Below are positions 36,982 through 46,287 of a stretch of DNA of 64,000 bases, piece after piece. Each line of letters starts with the position of its first letter. Within the stretch, counting starts at the first letter, position 1. The DNA is from Candidatus Flexifilum affinis (GTDB taxonomy: Bacteria; Chloroflexota; Anaerolineae; Aggregatilineales; Phototrophicaceae): the NCBI GenBank assembly GCA_016713325.1, contig JADJPJ010000097.1, positions 1 to 64,000 on the forward strand, written 5' to 3'. Below the pieces are notes generated by a model. That model did no database searches, was not told the DNA's origin, and worked only from the letters and a program-made list of their open reading frames with translations. The translations under genes were made by a program, and so were the position numbers.

Positions 36982-38487
36982 ATGATTGAATCCCGCCTTA
37001 CTGTTCGAGAAGATCGGCCCATCGGGACCATTTCGTCGCGCCTGTATGGGCACTTCGCCGAGCACCTGGGCCGCTGCTGCTACGACGGCCTGTGGGTGGG
37101 ACTCGGCGACGTGGGCATTCCGACCACCGGCGGTTTTCGCAATGACGTGATCGCCGCGCTCAAGGCCATGCCCGTGCCGCTGCTGCGCTGGCCGGGCGGC
37201 TGCTATGCCGATCACTACCACTGGCGCGATGGCATCGGCGCGCCGGAAAGCCGCCCCCGCCGACTGGGCATGTCGTGCGGCTTGCAGGTCGAGGACGACA
37301 ACGGGCTGGGCACCCACGAGTTCATCGCCCTGTGCCGGCTGATCGGTGCAGAGCCGTATCTGGCGGGCAACATGGGCAGCGGCACGCCGCAGGAGCTGTG
37401 CGACTGGCTGGAGTACTGCAACGCGGCCATCAATACGACGCTGGCGGCCGAGCGGCGAGCCAACGGAGCGGCAGCGCCGTTCGGAGTCAAGCTGTGGGGC
37501 GTGGGCAACGAGAACTGGGGCTGCGGCGGCCACTTCGACGCCGAAAGCTACGCCGTCGAATACCGCCGCTTCGCGACCATGCTGCGCCACGTCGATCCCA
37601 CCGCCGAACTGGTGATCTGCGGCCACGACGACGCCTGGAATGAAACGCTCATCGAGGCCAGTCGGCGCCATATGTTCCTGATGGACCACTTCTCGATCCA
37701 CCGCTACTGGATTAACGGCGGCAAGGAACTCGACTTCGACGTCGATCACTACTACGGTCTGCTGGCCGAGGCCGATGCGACCGAGGACTTCGTCATCCGT
37801 ACCGCCGAGAAGATCCGCGGCACGCTGGCGGGTTCAGCGCACCCGACACACAGAGTTGGTATCGCGCTGGACGAGTGGGGGGTGTGGCATCCCGAGGCTC
37901 GGTCGTGGGGGCCGGATGGCGCCGAACTGCATCGTGATCCGACCACTTACGAGCAAGCCGGCACGCTGCGCGACGCGTTAGCCGCTGGCGCCGCCTTCGA
38001 GGGTTTCCACCGGCAGTGCAACGTGCTGACTCTGGCCAACCTGGCGCAGATCGTCAACGTACTGCATGCTCCGGTCATGACGGAAGGCCCGACGATGTGG
38101 GTGACGCCGACCTACTATGCCTTCCAACTGCACGCGCCGCACATGGGCGCGCAGGCGCTGCCGGTCGAGGTGGCCTACGGCGCCTCCCTGCCCGGCTCTG
38201 CGTTCTCCAGCGCGGTGACCGGCACCGCCTCGGCCAGCGACGGCGGCACGGCGGTCACAGTGATGAACCGCCACATCGACCAGAGCGCGACGGTGACGAT
38301 CGACGTGGCCGGCACCAGCCGCTGCGTGGAAGCGCGTTTGCTCTCCGGCGACTCCCCGCGGGCCGTCAACAGCGCTCAGGAACCGGACCGCGTCGGCCTG
38401 TCGACGCTGGCAGTCAGCGCCGATGGGGCAGGCCGCTGGCGCGTCGAACTGCCGCCGCACTCCATGGCGACAATGAGGTTGGCTTAG
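36982..38487 (+). CDS. abfA: GH51 alpha-L-arabinofuranosidase
   Basis: Intact 501-residue intracellular arabinofuranosidase that releases arabinose from arabinan or arabinoxylan oligosaccharides. It starts with IGTISSRLYGHFAEHLGRCCYDGLWVG, the diagnostic GH51 N-terminus. The acid/base is E177 in VGNENWG and the nucleophile is E298 in ALDEWGVWH. The C-terminal beta domain runs from about 390 to the end. No signal peptide. ATG 36982. Monocistronic: flanked by the G/C block and a convergent stem-loop. Confidence 0.93.
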   Translation: MIESRLTVREDRPIGTISSRLYGHFAEHLGRCCYDGLWVGLGDVGIPTTGGFRNDVIAALKAMPVPLLRWPGGCYADHYHWRDGIGAPESRPRRLGMSCGLQVEDDNGLGTHEFIALCRLIGAEPYLAGNMGSGTPQELCDWLEYCNAAINTTLAAERRANGAAAPFGVKLWGVGNENWGCGGHFDAESYAVEYRRFATMLRHVDPTAELVICGHDDAWNETLIEASRRHMFLMDHFSIHRYWINGGKELDFDVDHYYGLLAEADATEDFVIRTAEKIRGTLAGSAHPTHRVGIALDEWGVWHPEARSWGPDGAELHRDPTTYEQAGTLRDALAAGAAFEGFHRQCNVLTLANLAQIVNVLHAPVMTEGPTMWVTPTYYAFQLHAPHMGAQALPVEVAYGASLPGSAFSSAVTGTASASDGGTAVTVMNRHIDQSATVTIDVAGTSRCVEARLLSGDSPRAVNSAQEPDRVGLSTLAVSADGAGRWRVELPPHSMATMRLA

Positions 38488-38503
38488 GACATTCCATCTT
38501 CCG

Positions 38504-38544
38504 GTCCTCCTTTTCTCCGCTCGATACGGCGGGAAGAGGAGGAC
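38504..38544. terminator. Convergent-junction stem-loop
   Basis: GTCCTCC (38504-38510) and GGAGGAC (38538-38544) with further partial pairing inside (TTTTCTCCGC against GCGGGAAGA). It lies between the GH51 stop and the stop of the minus-strand membrane protein. Confidence 0.5.
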
Positions 38545-38561
38545 AACTCCGACGACAGGCT

Positions 38562-39968
38562 TTACATGCCGCCCGGCATAGTGGCCGTGGCCATGAAGAA
38601 CACCGCTACGCCAACGATCGCCACCGCGAAGAGGGACATCGCGCGCATCACAGACGCCGCGATCGTTGGCTGCTCCTGCGGAACCTCGAAGCGGACGGTT
38701 CTGACGACGGCGTCGCCCAGAACCCCACTCATCCACGAGGACAGCAGCGCGCCACCGAACATTGCCACCACCATCAGCGGGATATTGCCGGCGCTCAGCA
38801 CCGGGTCGGTGAACGAAAGAGCGATCTGCGGCAGGACGGCAACAGCGCCAGCGACGGTGGCGATCGCGGCCGTCAGCACCGCGCTCGGCGGCTTATTCCG
38901 TGACGCGCGGACCCACGCCGCGATGTCCACGGCGACGACGAATGGCAGTATCAGAAACATGGTGTTCATGCCTGTATCGCCGTAGCCGAAGGCCAGGAAC
39001 AGCAGGCTGCGCGCCACCGAGGCGATCAGCCAGACCAGCGTTGCTGTCCCTACCCGCTTGGTGATGCGCAGCGCAATCGTCGTCGTGAAGATGGCCACAA
39101 ACGCCGCGAGAAAGGGCATGGACCAGTCCGGCCGTTCGGCGACCAGCGCCGGCAGGCGCGGCAAAGCGTGGGTCTGGAGGGCGATCGCCTCCCAGTCGCC
39201 GATCGTCGGCATCAGCATCGAGATCAGGATGAACGCCAGAGAGGACACCATCAGGAGTTCGACGCCTCTGATCTTGAAGAGGCTCTCCCATTGGGTGCGC
39301 ACCGGCGTATACGAGATCAGGATGCTCAGGGTGCCGATGAGCGAAAGGAATGTGGACACATTGAAGACGAAGTGCGGCACGCTGAGGCCTGTGAGGTCTT
39401 CGCCATAGATGAGATGCCAGAGGGGATCGGCGGGAAGGATGAACAGCATCGACAGGCCGCCCAAAAAGATCAGGGTCACCGGCACATCGGCGTTGAAGCG
39501 CTGACGCATGATGCCCGAACTGTTGCGCATGAACCGGAACCACACGAAAGCCGCGATGGCGATCGGCGCGAAGAGGGCGGCATAGATGAACTGGTGGGGC
39601 TGCCAGAAGAAATCTTCGCCAAAGGGAATGCCGGAATGCACATGCCAGGTGATATCCCACAGGCCGCCGGCGACGCCAACCATCGACATGATCGTCAGGA
39701 AAATCGCCATGCCCTGGCGCAGTGCATGCGAGAGTGGCAGCTTTTTACTGGGCGCCAGGTTCGCCGGCAGGGGTTTGACAATCGCATACCAGCCAAAACC
39801 GAGAAAGGCGACGATAGCCAGAAACAGGACCACCAGGCCGATGACGAATGACCCCATATTGGCGCCCGCCGGCAGACCGCCAAACAGGCCCAGCAGCGTG
39901 AAAATCAGCCCAGACGCGAGAAGGAATCTGACAATGACGGAATCAGCACTACGCCTGGCGGTCTCCAT
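38562..39968 (-). CDS. Polytopic membrane protein with WDITWH motif, unknown function
   Basis: Intact 468-residue integral-membrane protein with about 12 hydrophobic helices; ATG 39968 with AGAGGA upstream. The longer open frame upstream is a shadow of the UxaE gene. The notable hydrophilic loop GGLWDITWHVHSGIPFGEDFFWQPHQFIYAA is rich in Trp and His. HVHS and QPHQ could bind a metal or a haem-like cofactor. I do not recognise a named family. It sits between GH51 and the uronate operon, but its own upstream region suggests separate transcription. Confidence 0.75.
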   Translation of the reverse strand: METARRSADSVIVRFLLASGLIFTLLGLFGGLPAGANMGSFVIGLVVLFLAIVAFLGFGWYAIVKPLPANLAPSKKLPLSHALRQGMAIFLTIMSMVGVAGGLWDITWHVHSGIPFGEDFFWQPHQFIYAALFAPIAIAAFVWFRFMRNSSGIMRQRFNADVPVTLIFLGGLSMLFILPADPLWHLIYGEDLTGLSVPHFVFNVSTFLSLIGTLSILISYTPVRTQWESLFKIRGVELLMVSSLAFILISMLMPTIGDWEAIALQTHALPRLPALVAERPDWSMPFLAAFVAIFTTTIALRITKRVGTATLVWLIASVARSLLFLAFGYGDTGMNTMFLILPFVVAVDIAAWVRASRNKPPSAVLTAAIATVAGAVAVLPQIALSFTDPVLSAGNIPLMVVAMFGGALLSSWMSGVLGDAVVRTVRFEVPQEQPTIAASVMRAMSLFAVAIVGVAVFFMATATMPGGM

Positions 39969-40067
39969 GGGCAGTCCTCTGAACCTGGTTGCGGAAATCG
40001 ATTGAGGACCAAATCGTAACACGATTCTCCGCCAGTGTGGATGAATCTTGTTTGAGCCTGTTCTCGC

Positions 40068-40101
40068 CCGCGGCGCTCCACCTTGAGAGAGAGCGCCGCG
40101 G
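40068..40101 (-). terminator. Stem-loop ending the uronate/importer C operon
   Basis: CCGCGGCGCTC with GAGCGCCGCGG, an 11-base perfect stem and 12-base loop, 12 bases past the UxaE stop. No U tract on either side. Confidence 0.6.
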
Positions 40102-40113
40102 CGATCGAGAGAG

Positions 40114-41556
40114 TCACGGATGGGTCTTGAACGCCTCCAGGTGGCGGTCGAAGTGCGCCCGCACGGTGTCGGCGTAGGCCTGGGCATGGTCGCGCAGCAT
40201 CTGCCGGAGTTCCGCGCCGAAGTGGTCGAGCACTGAGCCGAAAGTGACGTGCAGCACCTGCCGGGCGTCAAACTGATCGAGCAGGCCGGGCAGCGCGGAG
40301 TCGGCGAGATCGGCGGAGGCCGGCACGCGTTCCAGCACCGCCGAGACGTGGTAGGTCTTGCGGTCGTTTTCGTAGCGATCGCGGGCGAAATCCAGCACAC
40401 GGCGGAACAGCCCCGGATCGACGCGCGACATGACTCGCAGCGCCTCCAGGTAGCTGGTGCCGGCAGTCTTGAGATGCACCAGCCCGCCGGTGTGGCGCAT
40501 GGCAATGGGATAAACCCCGAATTTGTCCGACCCGGTGTGCAGGCTCAGCTTATAGCGGCCGCCGAAGTGGCGCATGATGGCGGCGTGACCGGCGATGTTC
40601 GTGTCCAGTTCGCCCAGATCGCCGATGTAGTCTACGCCCTTCTCGAAGCGGCCGACGAAGCGCGGTGCCAGGCTGACGAACGGCACGTTCAGGCGCGTCA
40701 GTTCCGTGGCGATGAAGAAGTGCTCATGCAGCGAGGTGGTGGTGCCGGTTTCGTCCACCGACATCTCCATCTCGAAGGGCTTCCCGGCCATGCTGACTTC
40801 GAGCTGCCGAGTCATGCGCAGCGTATGGGTGACGGCTTTGCCGTACTTGGCCAGCGCCTTGAGCAGTGCGTGCTCGTCGAAGGACAGCGACAGCCCGTCC
40901 AGGTTGAAGGTACGCAGATACGCCATGTGAGCGTCCGCCAGCGAACTGCCCAGCAGATCCCAGTCGAGCGCGGCGGCTTTGGCGCGCAGGGCCGCCAGAT
41001 CGTCGTGCTCGGCGGCGTCATCAACGTGATCGCCGGGGTCGATGGTGAAGAAGGTGTAGCCGGCGTCGGCAAAGGGCGCGATGTCGGCCGGCGTCTTGAG
41101 GTGATCGGCATCCGCACCCCACGGATCTCGCCAGCCGCATTCGAAGACGCTCCACATGGCGTCGTCGAGGACCTGCTGCGGCGTGCGGCCGGTGCGAGTG
41201 TTTTCGCGCACCGACTGCTGGGCGAAGATCGGCGCCACGCCCGTCCCCTGCACCGCGGCGATGTGTCCCGCTGTGGCCACGCCCAGTCGATCGCCGAAGC
41301 CGGCGGAGGTGCGCAGGCCGAGCGGGACCGGGTTCAGCCAGGACAGCCGACGGCGCAGTTCGGCGGCATTGGCCGGGGTGAGCGGGACCCGCACCGACCC
41401 GTCACCGGCGGCTTCTCCGCCGCTGAAACCGGCCGCGTCGCCGCGCACGGAGAGGCGGCGCTCCCCTGTCTCCGGGGCAGTCACCAGTTCGTAGGCCGTG
41501 CCGTTCTGCTCAACCGCGGAGGCCGGGGCGCTCCGCCACTGTGGTTCAAGAACCAT
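40114..41556 (-). CDS. uxaE: Tagaturonate/fructuronate epimerase
   Basis: Intact 480-residue UxaE-family sugar-acid epimerase. It converts D-tagaturonate to D-fructuronate and so links galacturonate to the mannonate branch without tagaturonate reductase. The family is recognised by EMEMSVDETGTTTSLHEHFFIATEL, VSLAPRFVGRFEKGVDYIGD and KLSLHTGSDKFGVYP. Histidines and acidic residues in these motifs are the likely metal ligands. Last gene of the minus-strand operon, after UxaC, its upstream pathway partner. A 270-base repeat-filled gap separates the two. Confidence 0.88.
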   Translation of the reverse strand: MVLEPQWRSAPASAVEQNGTAYELVTAPETGERRLSVRGDAAGFSGGEAAGDGSVRVPLTPANAAELRRRLSWLNPVPLGLRTSAGFGDRLGVATAGHIAAVQGTGVAPIFAQQSVRENTRTGRTPQQVLDDAMWSVFECGWRDPWGADADHLKTPADIAPFADAGYTFFTIDPGDHVDDAAEHDDLAALRAKAAALDWDLLGSSLADAHMAYLRTFNLDGLSLSFDEHALLKALAKYGKAVTHTLRMTRQLEVSMAGKPFEMEMSVDETGTTTSLHEHFFIATELTRLNVPFVSLAPRFVGRFEKGVDYIGDLGELDTNIAGHAAIMRHFGGRYKLSLHTGSDKFGVYPIAMRHTGGLVHLKTAGTSYLEALRVMSRVDPGLFRRVLDFARDRYENDRKTYHVSAVLERVPASADLADSALPGLLDQFDARQVLHVTFGSVLDHFGAELRQMLRDHAQAYADTVRAHFDRHLEAFKTHP

Positions 41557-41621
41557 ATTGTTTTCCCCCCAAGATCACCACTTCAAATTTCCCGATAGGG
41601 CACAAAAGGTCATCATCAATT

Positions 41622-41795
41622 CGTAGGGACGGTTCGTGAACCACCCACCGTCATGGGCGCATCGCGATGCGCCCCTACGACTATAGATAGAGACGAAAGG
41701 GATGAGGAGCGTGGGCAGGCACAGGCAAACTTCGTTTGCACGCCCGCCCCACCAATCACACGTGGTGACGTAGGGGCGGACCAGCGTGTCCGCCC
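41622..41795. repeat. Cluster of GTAGGG-type palindromic repeats
   Basis: Four short palindromic units in the uxaC-uxaE gap. CGTAGGGACGGTTCGTGAACC at 41622-41642, and an inverted unit ending CCCCTACGA (41655-41680) with the perfect palindrome GGGCGCATCGCGATGCGCCC. Third, GGCAAACTTCGTTTGC at about 41724-41739. Fourth, GTAGGGGCGGACCAGCGTGT at 41770-41789, with GGGCGGAC/GTCCGCCC arms. Units 1 and 2 form an inverted pair. A related unit overlaps the AraC stop at 23325. Confidence 0.7.
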
Positions 41796-41826
41796 GGCTA
41801 AACCACCGATTCGCGATGTTGCTGCT

Positions 41827-43224
41827 CTACAGCCCATACGTCCGCTTCGCCAGGCCATACGCCAGGTCGACGATCATCGCCTGGGCATCTTCCTCGTCGA
41901 TGATACCGCGAGTCACCAGACCGGCCAGCCAGTCGGCGCTGACCCGCCGCCAGACGTCATGCCGCGCCGGAATCGACGGGTAGGCGCGCGTGTCGTCGTT
42001 GAAGCCGGCAGTGTTGTAGATGCCCGCCGTTTCGACCACTGCATCGAAGAAACGGCTCATGCCGTTGACGCTGTCGAAGAACCACCAGGGCGGCCCCAGG
42101 CGCAGCGCGGGGTAGTGCCCGGCCAGCGGCGCGAGCTCGCGGCTGTAGGTCGTCTCGTCCAGGTTGAAGAGCACCAGCGTCAGGCGCGGATCGCTGCCGA
42201 ACAGGTCGAGCAGCGGCTTCAGGCTGCGCGTGAACTCGGCCGCCAGCGGGATGTCGGCGCCCATGTCGCGGCCGAACTTCGTCAGAATGCCGGGGTTGTG
42301 GTCGCGCTCGCTGCCGACGTGGAGCTGCATCACCAGGCCGTCCTCGGTGCTCATACGCGCCATCTCGATCAGCATGTGGCCGGTGAAGCGCGGCGGATCC
42401 TCGACGGTGCACTCGCCGCGCAACGCCCTGGCGAACAGCGCCTCGGCGTCGGCATCGCTGAGGCGCGCGGTATAGGCCGAGCGAGCAGCGTGGTCGGTGG
42501 CGGTAGCGCCCATCGACTTGAAGAAGGCACGCCGGTTCTCCAGCGCATGGATGAAGTCGCGGTAGCCGTGAATGGTGATGCCGGCGGCAGCGCCCAGCCG
42601 ATCGATGTTGCCTCGCCAGTCATGGGCATCCAGGTTGACCACGGCGTCCGGGCGGAAGGTTGGAATGACCCGCCCCCTCCAGCCAGATGCGCGAATCGCC
42701 TGATGATGCTCCAGCGTATCGGCGGCGGCATCGGTCGTGGCCAGCACTTCGATATTGAAGCGCTCGAACAGGCGGCGAGGGCGAAACTCCGGCGTCGCGA
42801 GCTGCGCGGCGATCCGGTCGTACAGATCCTGGGCGTTGGCGCTGCTCAGCTTCTCTTCGATGCCGAAGACGTCGGCCAGCTCCTCGCGCAGCCACAGGCC
42901 GGTTGGCGTGCCGCGGAAGAGATGCCAGTGATCGGCGACGATCTGCCAGATCTTGCGGTGGTCGGTCTCGACCACGCCGCCGTCTTTGCGCGGGATGCCG
43001 AGCGCTTCGAGCGAAATGCCCTGCGAGTAGAGCATCCGAAAGATGTAGTGATCCGGGATAATCAGCAGATCGACTGGGGATCCCCAGTCGTAGGCTTCAT
43101 CGGCCAGCAGGCGCGGGTTGACGTGGCCGTGCGGGCACACCAGCGGCAGTTCGCGCACCGCCGCGTAGAGCGACCGCGCGATCTGCCGCCGGGCCGGGTC
43201 GGGCGAGAACAGATGATCCTTCAT
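41827..43224 (-). CDS. uxaC: Glucuronate/galacturonate isomerase
   Basis: Intact 465-residue UxaC, an amidohydrolase-superfamily isomerase turning D-glucuronate into D-fructuronate and D-galacturonate into D-tagaturonate. It carries LVCPHGHVNPRLLA (metal-site HxH), VIPTFRPDAVVNLD, LQLHVG and GPPWWFFDSVNGMSRF near the C-terminus, all diagnostic. ATG 43224 has GGAGGAAG upstream. With UxaE it forms the first two steps of hexuronate breakdown. UxuA and UxuB equivalents are not recognised in the window, although either Gfo/Idh-family oxidoreductase could supply a reductase step. Confidence 0.94.
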   Translation of the reverse strand: MKDHLFSPDPARRQIARSLYAAVRELPLVCPHGHVNPRLLADEAYDWGSPVDLLIIPDHYIFRMLYSQGISLEALGIPRKDGGVVETDHRKIWQIVADHWHLFRGTPTGLWLREELADVFGIEEKLSSANAQDLYDRIAAQLATPEFRPRRLFERFNIEVLATTDAAADTLEHHQAIRASGWRGRVIPTFRPDAVVNLDAHDWRGNIDRLGAAAGITIHGYRDFIHALENRRAFFKSMGATATDHAARSAYTARLSDADAEALFARALRGECTVEDPPRFTGHMLIEMARMSTEDGLVMQLHVGSERDHNPGILTKFGRDMGADIPLAAEFTRSLKPLLDLFGSDPRLTLVLFNLDETTYSRELAPLAGHYPALRLGPPWWFFDSVNGMSRFFDAVVETAGIYNTAGFNDDTRAYPSIPARHDVWRRVSADWLAGLVTRGIIDEEDAQAMIVDLAYGLAKRTYGL

Positions 43225-43321
43225 ATGCTTCCTCCGGGTTCGTGACGGCGCGCCCGCAGCGGTGGCGTGCCAACATCGGCGCGCCGGCACTGAGGGCGCA
43301 AGCCTGCGATGATTGTACCGG

Positions 43322-44668
43322 TCAGCGCGACGTGTCTGCCACCGGAGCGGAGGCTTTTTCAGGCAGCGGGAAAAGATCGTCGATGGCGATCATCCGCCCG
43401 GTACGCATCGACTCGTTGGCGGAGATGCCGACGATCACCGAGGCCGCGCCGTCGATGTGCGAGGCCGCGCGCTGGAACGGATCGGGCGGCGGGTTGGGCG
43501 AGAAGATCTGTTCCAGCATGACCGGATCGGCGCCGCCATGACCGCCATCCCCGGCCGGGACGTCGACGTCGTACGACTCGCCGAACATCGGATAGACGCG
43601 CATGCGGGTGTTCTTGAATGCTCCCTTGCTGGCCGACGCCTCGTTGACACGGCCGTCGCCAAGCAGATGGTTGACGTTTTCGGCGATGTCCATCTCGATG
43701 CGACCCTTCGTGCCTGTGATAGCCACTCGCAGTCCTTCCCAGGGCGAGTAGGCGATCAGGCAGTAGGAGAGGAGGACGCCGTTCCGGTAGCGGACGGAGA
43801 CGCTCATCGTGTCTTCGATGGTGATCGGCTCGCCAAAGACGTTGCGGTCGCGCAGGTAGCCGGTCTCAGCCTCGGCGTTCAGATACAGCCCGCGGAACGC
43901 CTCTTTGTCGGTGAGGAAGAGGGCGAACGGGTCATCCGCGGCTTCCGGCGCGCCGGTGTAGCGGGCATACGGGTAATGCTCGCCGCGCGCCTCGGCATTC
44001 TGCTTACCGTAGAAGAGCAGATCGCCCATGGCCGTGACCTGGCGTGGGTAGGAGTCGATCCACCAGTTGACCAGATCGAAGTGATGGGTGGCCTTGTGCA
44101 CCAGCAGGCCGCCGCTGTTGGCCTTTTCGCGGTGCCAGCGGCGGAAGTAGTCGGCGCCATGGCTGGTGTCGAGCAGCCAGGAGAAGTCGACGGAGAGCGG
44201 CCGGCCGACCGCGCCATCCATGACGAGCCGGCGGAACTGGGTGTAGGCCGGGGCGTAGCGGTAATTGAAGGTCACCCGCAGCGAGCGGCCCGTCCGGTCG
44301 ATGGCCTCGAAAATGGCCTTCATTTTGGCCAGCTCGGTGGTCATCGGCTTCTCGCTGATCACGTCGCAACCCAGCTCCATGGCGCGGACAATGTACTGGT
44401 GGTGCGTGCTGTCCACCGTGGCGACGATGACGATGTCGGGCCGCGTTTCGCCGATCATGCGGTCGAAGTCGGCAGCCAGATAGGTCGGGCGAGGGGGCAG
44501 TCCCTGCTCCTCGCCCAATTTGCGGTTGTACCAGTCCATGCGCGTCTGGCTCAGGTCGCACAGGCCGACCAGTTCGGCATGATCGCGGTAGGTGGCGGTG
44601 ATGGCCTGAACAAACATGCCGGCGCGCGAACCGGTGCCGACAATCGCATAGCGCTTTCGGGAGGTCAT
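43322..44668 (-). CDS. Gfo/Idh/MocA-family oxidoreductase
   Basis: Intact 448-residue NAD(P)-dependent sugar oxidoreductase. N-terminal Rossmann motif GTGSRAGM, the family motif SEKPMTT, and the C-terminal barrel with [18 protein letters not shown], where the histidines are catalytic candidates. Longer than average because of inserts in the C-terminal domain. It sits between YesL and UxaC in the uronate operon. Reduction or oxidation of a uronate-derived sugar is inference. Confidence 0.9.
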   Translation of the reverse strand: MTSRKRYAIVGTGSRAGMFVQAITATYRDHAELVGLCDLSQTRMDWYNRKLGEEQGLPPRPTYLAADFDRMIGETRPDIVIVATVDSTHHQYIVRAMELGCDVISEKPMTTELAKMKAIFEAIDRTGRSLRVTFNYRYAPAYTQFRRLVMDGAVGRPLSVDFSWLLDTSHGADYFRRWHREKANSGGLLVHKATHHFDLVNWWIDSYPRQVTAMGDLLFYGKQNAEARGEHYPYARYTGAPEAADDPFALFLTDKEAFRGLYLNAEAETGYLRDRNVFGEPITIEDTMSVSVRYRNGVLLSYCLIAYSPWEGLRVAITGTKGRIEMDIAENVNHLLGDGRVNEASASKGAFKNTRMRVYPMFGESYDVDVPAGDGGHGGADPVMLEQIFSPNPPPDPFQRAASHIDGAASVIVGISANESMRTGRMIAIDDLFPLPEKASAPVADTSR

Positions 44669-44689
44669 GGTAAGGCGGTCTTCCTTATT

Positions 44690-45394
44690 TCACGATTTCG
44701 CGGCAGGCTGAAACTCTGCCAGCAGTTCCGGCGAGAGATGCTGACGAATGGCGCGCCACGTCCCGGCGCAGGCGATCAGCGTCGAGGCGGAGACGGTGGC
44801 GAGGACGAAGATGCCCTGCGGCAGAAACAGGCTGATGATGACCGGCAGCGCGGTAACGATCAGCACGATCATCGACCAGACCGGGTGCGCGAAGGCCAGC
44901 GACGCCGACGACGCCAGGATCTGACGCAGGGTCAGGCTGTCGAGCAGCACCAGCAGCGTCCAGGCATACAGGTTGATGAGCAGCGCCGCCAGCGCGACGA
45001 AGAAGGTCACACTGCGGGCGAGAAAGGCGATCGGGTCGGCGCCCAGATCCATGCTCGGCAGGATCAGCGCGTTGGCGACGACCAGACCGCCGACGCCAAG
45101 GTCGATCAGCGCCAGCAGGGTAGCTTTGCGCCAGTGCTGGCGCATCCCACCCATGAAGGTGCGGAAGAAATCCGGCTGGCGTCCGCGCGCCCGCTCCGAC
45201 ATGAAGGCGAACAGGCCGGCAGTGGCCGCCGGCAGGGTGACGAGCGGGATCGACAGGATGGCCCACAGGACGTTGGCCAGCACGAAGGTGCTCCACTTTT
45301 CGGCGTGTTCGGCCAGTTCGGCGCGTTCGCTGGCCGGTGTGGGCCGGCGTCGAGCCGTCGCGGCGGCGCCGTTTGTCGTCTCGGCGTGGGTCAC
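44690..45394 (-). CDS. YesL-like DUF624 membrane protein
   Basis: Intact 234-residue protein with about five transmembrane helices (FVLANVLWAILSIPLVTLPAATAGLFAFM, LLALIDLGVGGLVVANALILPS, FFVALAALLINLYAWTLLVLLDS). DUF624 members occur next to sugar importers, such as YesL in the Bacillus rhamnogalacturonan operon, and may assist permease assembly or signalling. The function is not established. Start 45394 is 7 bases after the permease stop. Confidence 0.85.
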   Translation of the reverse strand: MTHAETTNGAAATARRRPTPASERAELAEHAEKWSTFVLANVLWAILSIPLVTLPAATAGLFAFMSERARGRQPDFFRTFMGGMRQHWRKATLLALIDLGVGGLVVANALILPSMDLGADPIAFLARSVTFFVALAALLINLYAWTLLVLLDSLTLRQILASSASLAFAHPVWSMIVLIVTALPVIISLFLPQGIFVLATVSASTLIACAGTWRAIRQHLSPELLAEFQPAAKS

Positions 45395-45401
45395 TGCGCC
45401 A

Positions 45402-46283
45402 TCAGCCTTTCAACCCGGTGGTGGCGATTCCCTCCACCAGATAGCGCTGGAAGAAGACGAAGATCAGGATGACCGGCACCAGCGAGAGCGTGAGCATGGC
45501 GAGGACCGCACCCCAGTTGTTGACGCTGCCCAGGTCGGTATAGGCGCGCAGGGCAAGGGCGACGGTGTAGAGACTCGGGCTTTGCAGGTAGACCAGCGGG
45601 CCGAGGAAGTCCTCCCACGTCCAGTAGAACGAGAAGATGGCGGCGGTGACGAGCGCCGGGACAATCTGAGGCAGGATGATGCGGAAGAAGATTCCGGCCT
45701 TGCTGCACCCGTCGATCATGGCCGCCTCGTCGAGTTCAATCGGGATGCTGCGGATGAACTGGACGATCATGAAGATGAAGAAGACGTCACCGCCGAGCCT
45801 CGGAACAAGCAGAGGGAGGAAGGTGTTGATCCAGCCCAGCTCGTTGAAGATGATGTACTGCGGGATCATCAGGATCTGGCTGGGCAGCATCAGCGTCAGC
45901 AGCATGATCGAGAACCACAGGTCGCGCCCGCGGAAGCGGAGCCGGGCGAACCCGAAAGCGACGATGCCTGAACTGACGACGGTGAACAGGGTGCCGAGGC
46001 CGGCGTGCAGGAAGGAATTGCCGAAGAAGATCTGGAAGCTGATTCCGCCGAACCCGGTCCAACCTTCGGCATAGTTCTCGAAGCGGAGCGTGCTGGGAAT
46101 GAGTGACGTGACATTGGCCCAAATCTCGTCGAGCGGCTTGAGCGAGCTGGACACCAGCCAGGCCACCGGGTAGAGCATGACGATGGCGAGCAGGATCACG
46201 CCGACATAGTAGACGATGGTGCGGGTGAGGTTGGCGCGTCGGCGCTGGCGCTTGTAGATCTCGAAGTCGAGCGTTTGAGCCAT
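45402..46283 (-). CDS. Importer C: sugar ABC permease (MalG type)
   Basis: Intact 293-residue CUT1 permease with six helices. EAA loop PIELDEAAMIDGCSKAGIFFRIILPQIVPALV; C-terminus YLVEGIATTGLKG. The start follows the partner permease stop by 4 bases. It forms importer C with 46288-47271 and 47394-48683. Confidence 0.93.
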   Translation of the reverse strand: MAQTLDFEIYKRQRRRANLTRTIVYYVGVILLAIVMLYPVAWLVSSSLKPLDEIWANVTSLIPSTLRFENYAEGWTGFGGISFQIFFGNSFLHAGLGTLFTVVSSGIVAFGFARLRFRGRDLWFSIMLLTLMLPSQILMIPQYIIFNELGWINTFLPLLVPRLGGDVFFIFMIVQFIRSIPIELDEAAMIDGCSKAGIFFRIILPQIVPALVTAAIFSFYWTWEDFLGPLVYLQSPSLYTVALALRAYTDLGSVNNWGAVLAMLTLSLVPVILIFVFFQRYLVEGIATTGLKG

Positions 46284-46287
46284 CGCG

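Noticed and set aside
39969..40505. Upstream extension of the membrane-protein frame
   Set aside because: It lies within the uxaE gene in another frame and crosses the operon terminator; ATG 39968 has its own RBS.
41622..41795. Palindrome cluster as a CRISPR array
   Set aside because: Units are palindromic, of unequal spacing and in both orientations. There are no regular spacers and no cas genes.
41653..43245. A 530-codon plus-strand open frame over uxaC
   Set aside because: Antisense shadow of a clearly conserved uxaC gene.
43313..45472. A 719-codon plus-strand open frame
   Set aside because: It runs antisense across two intact minus-strand genes (Gfo/Idh and YesL-like) and has low-complexity Arg/Gln/Asp-rich content.
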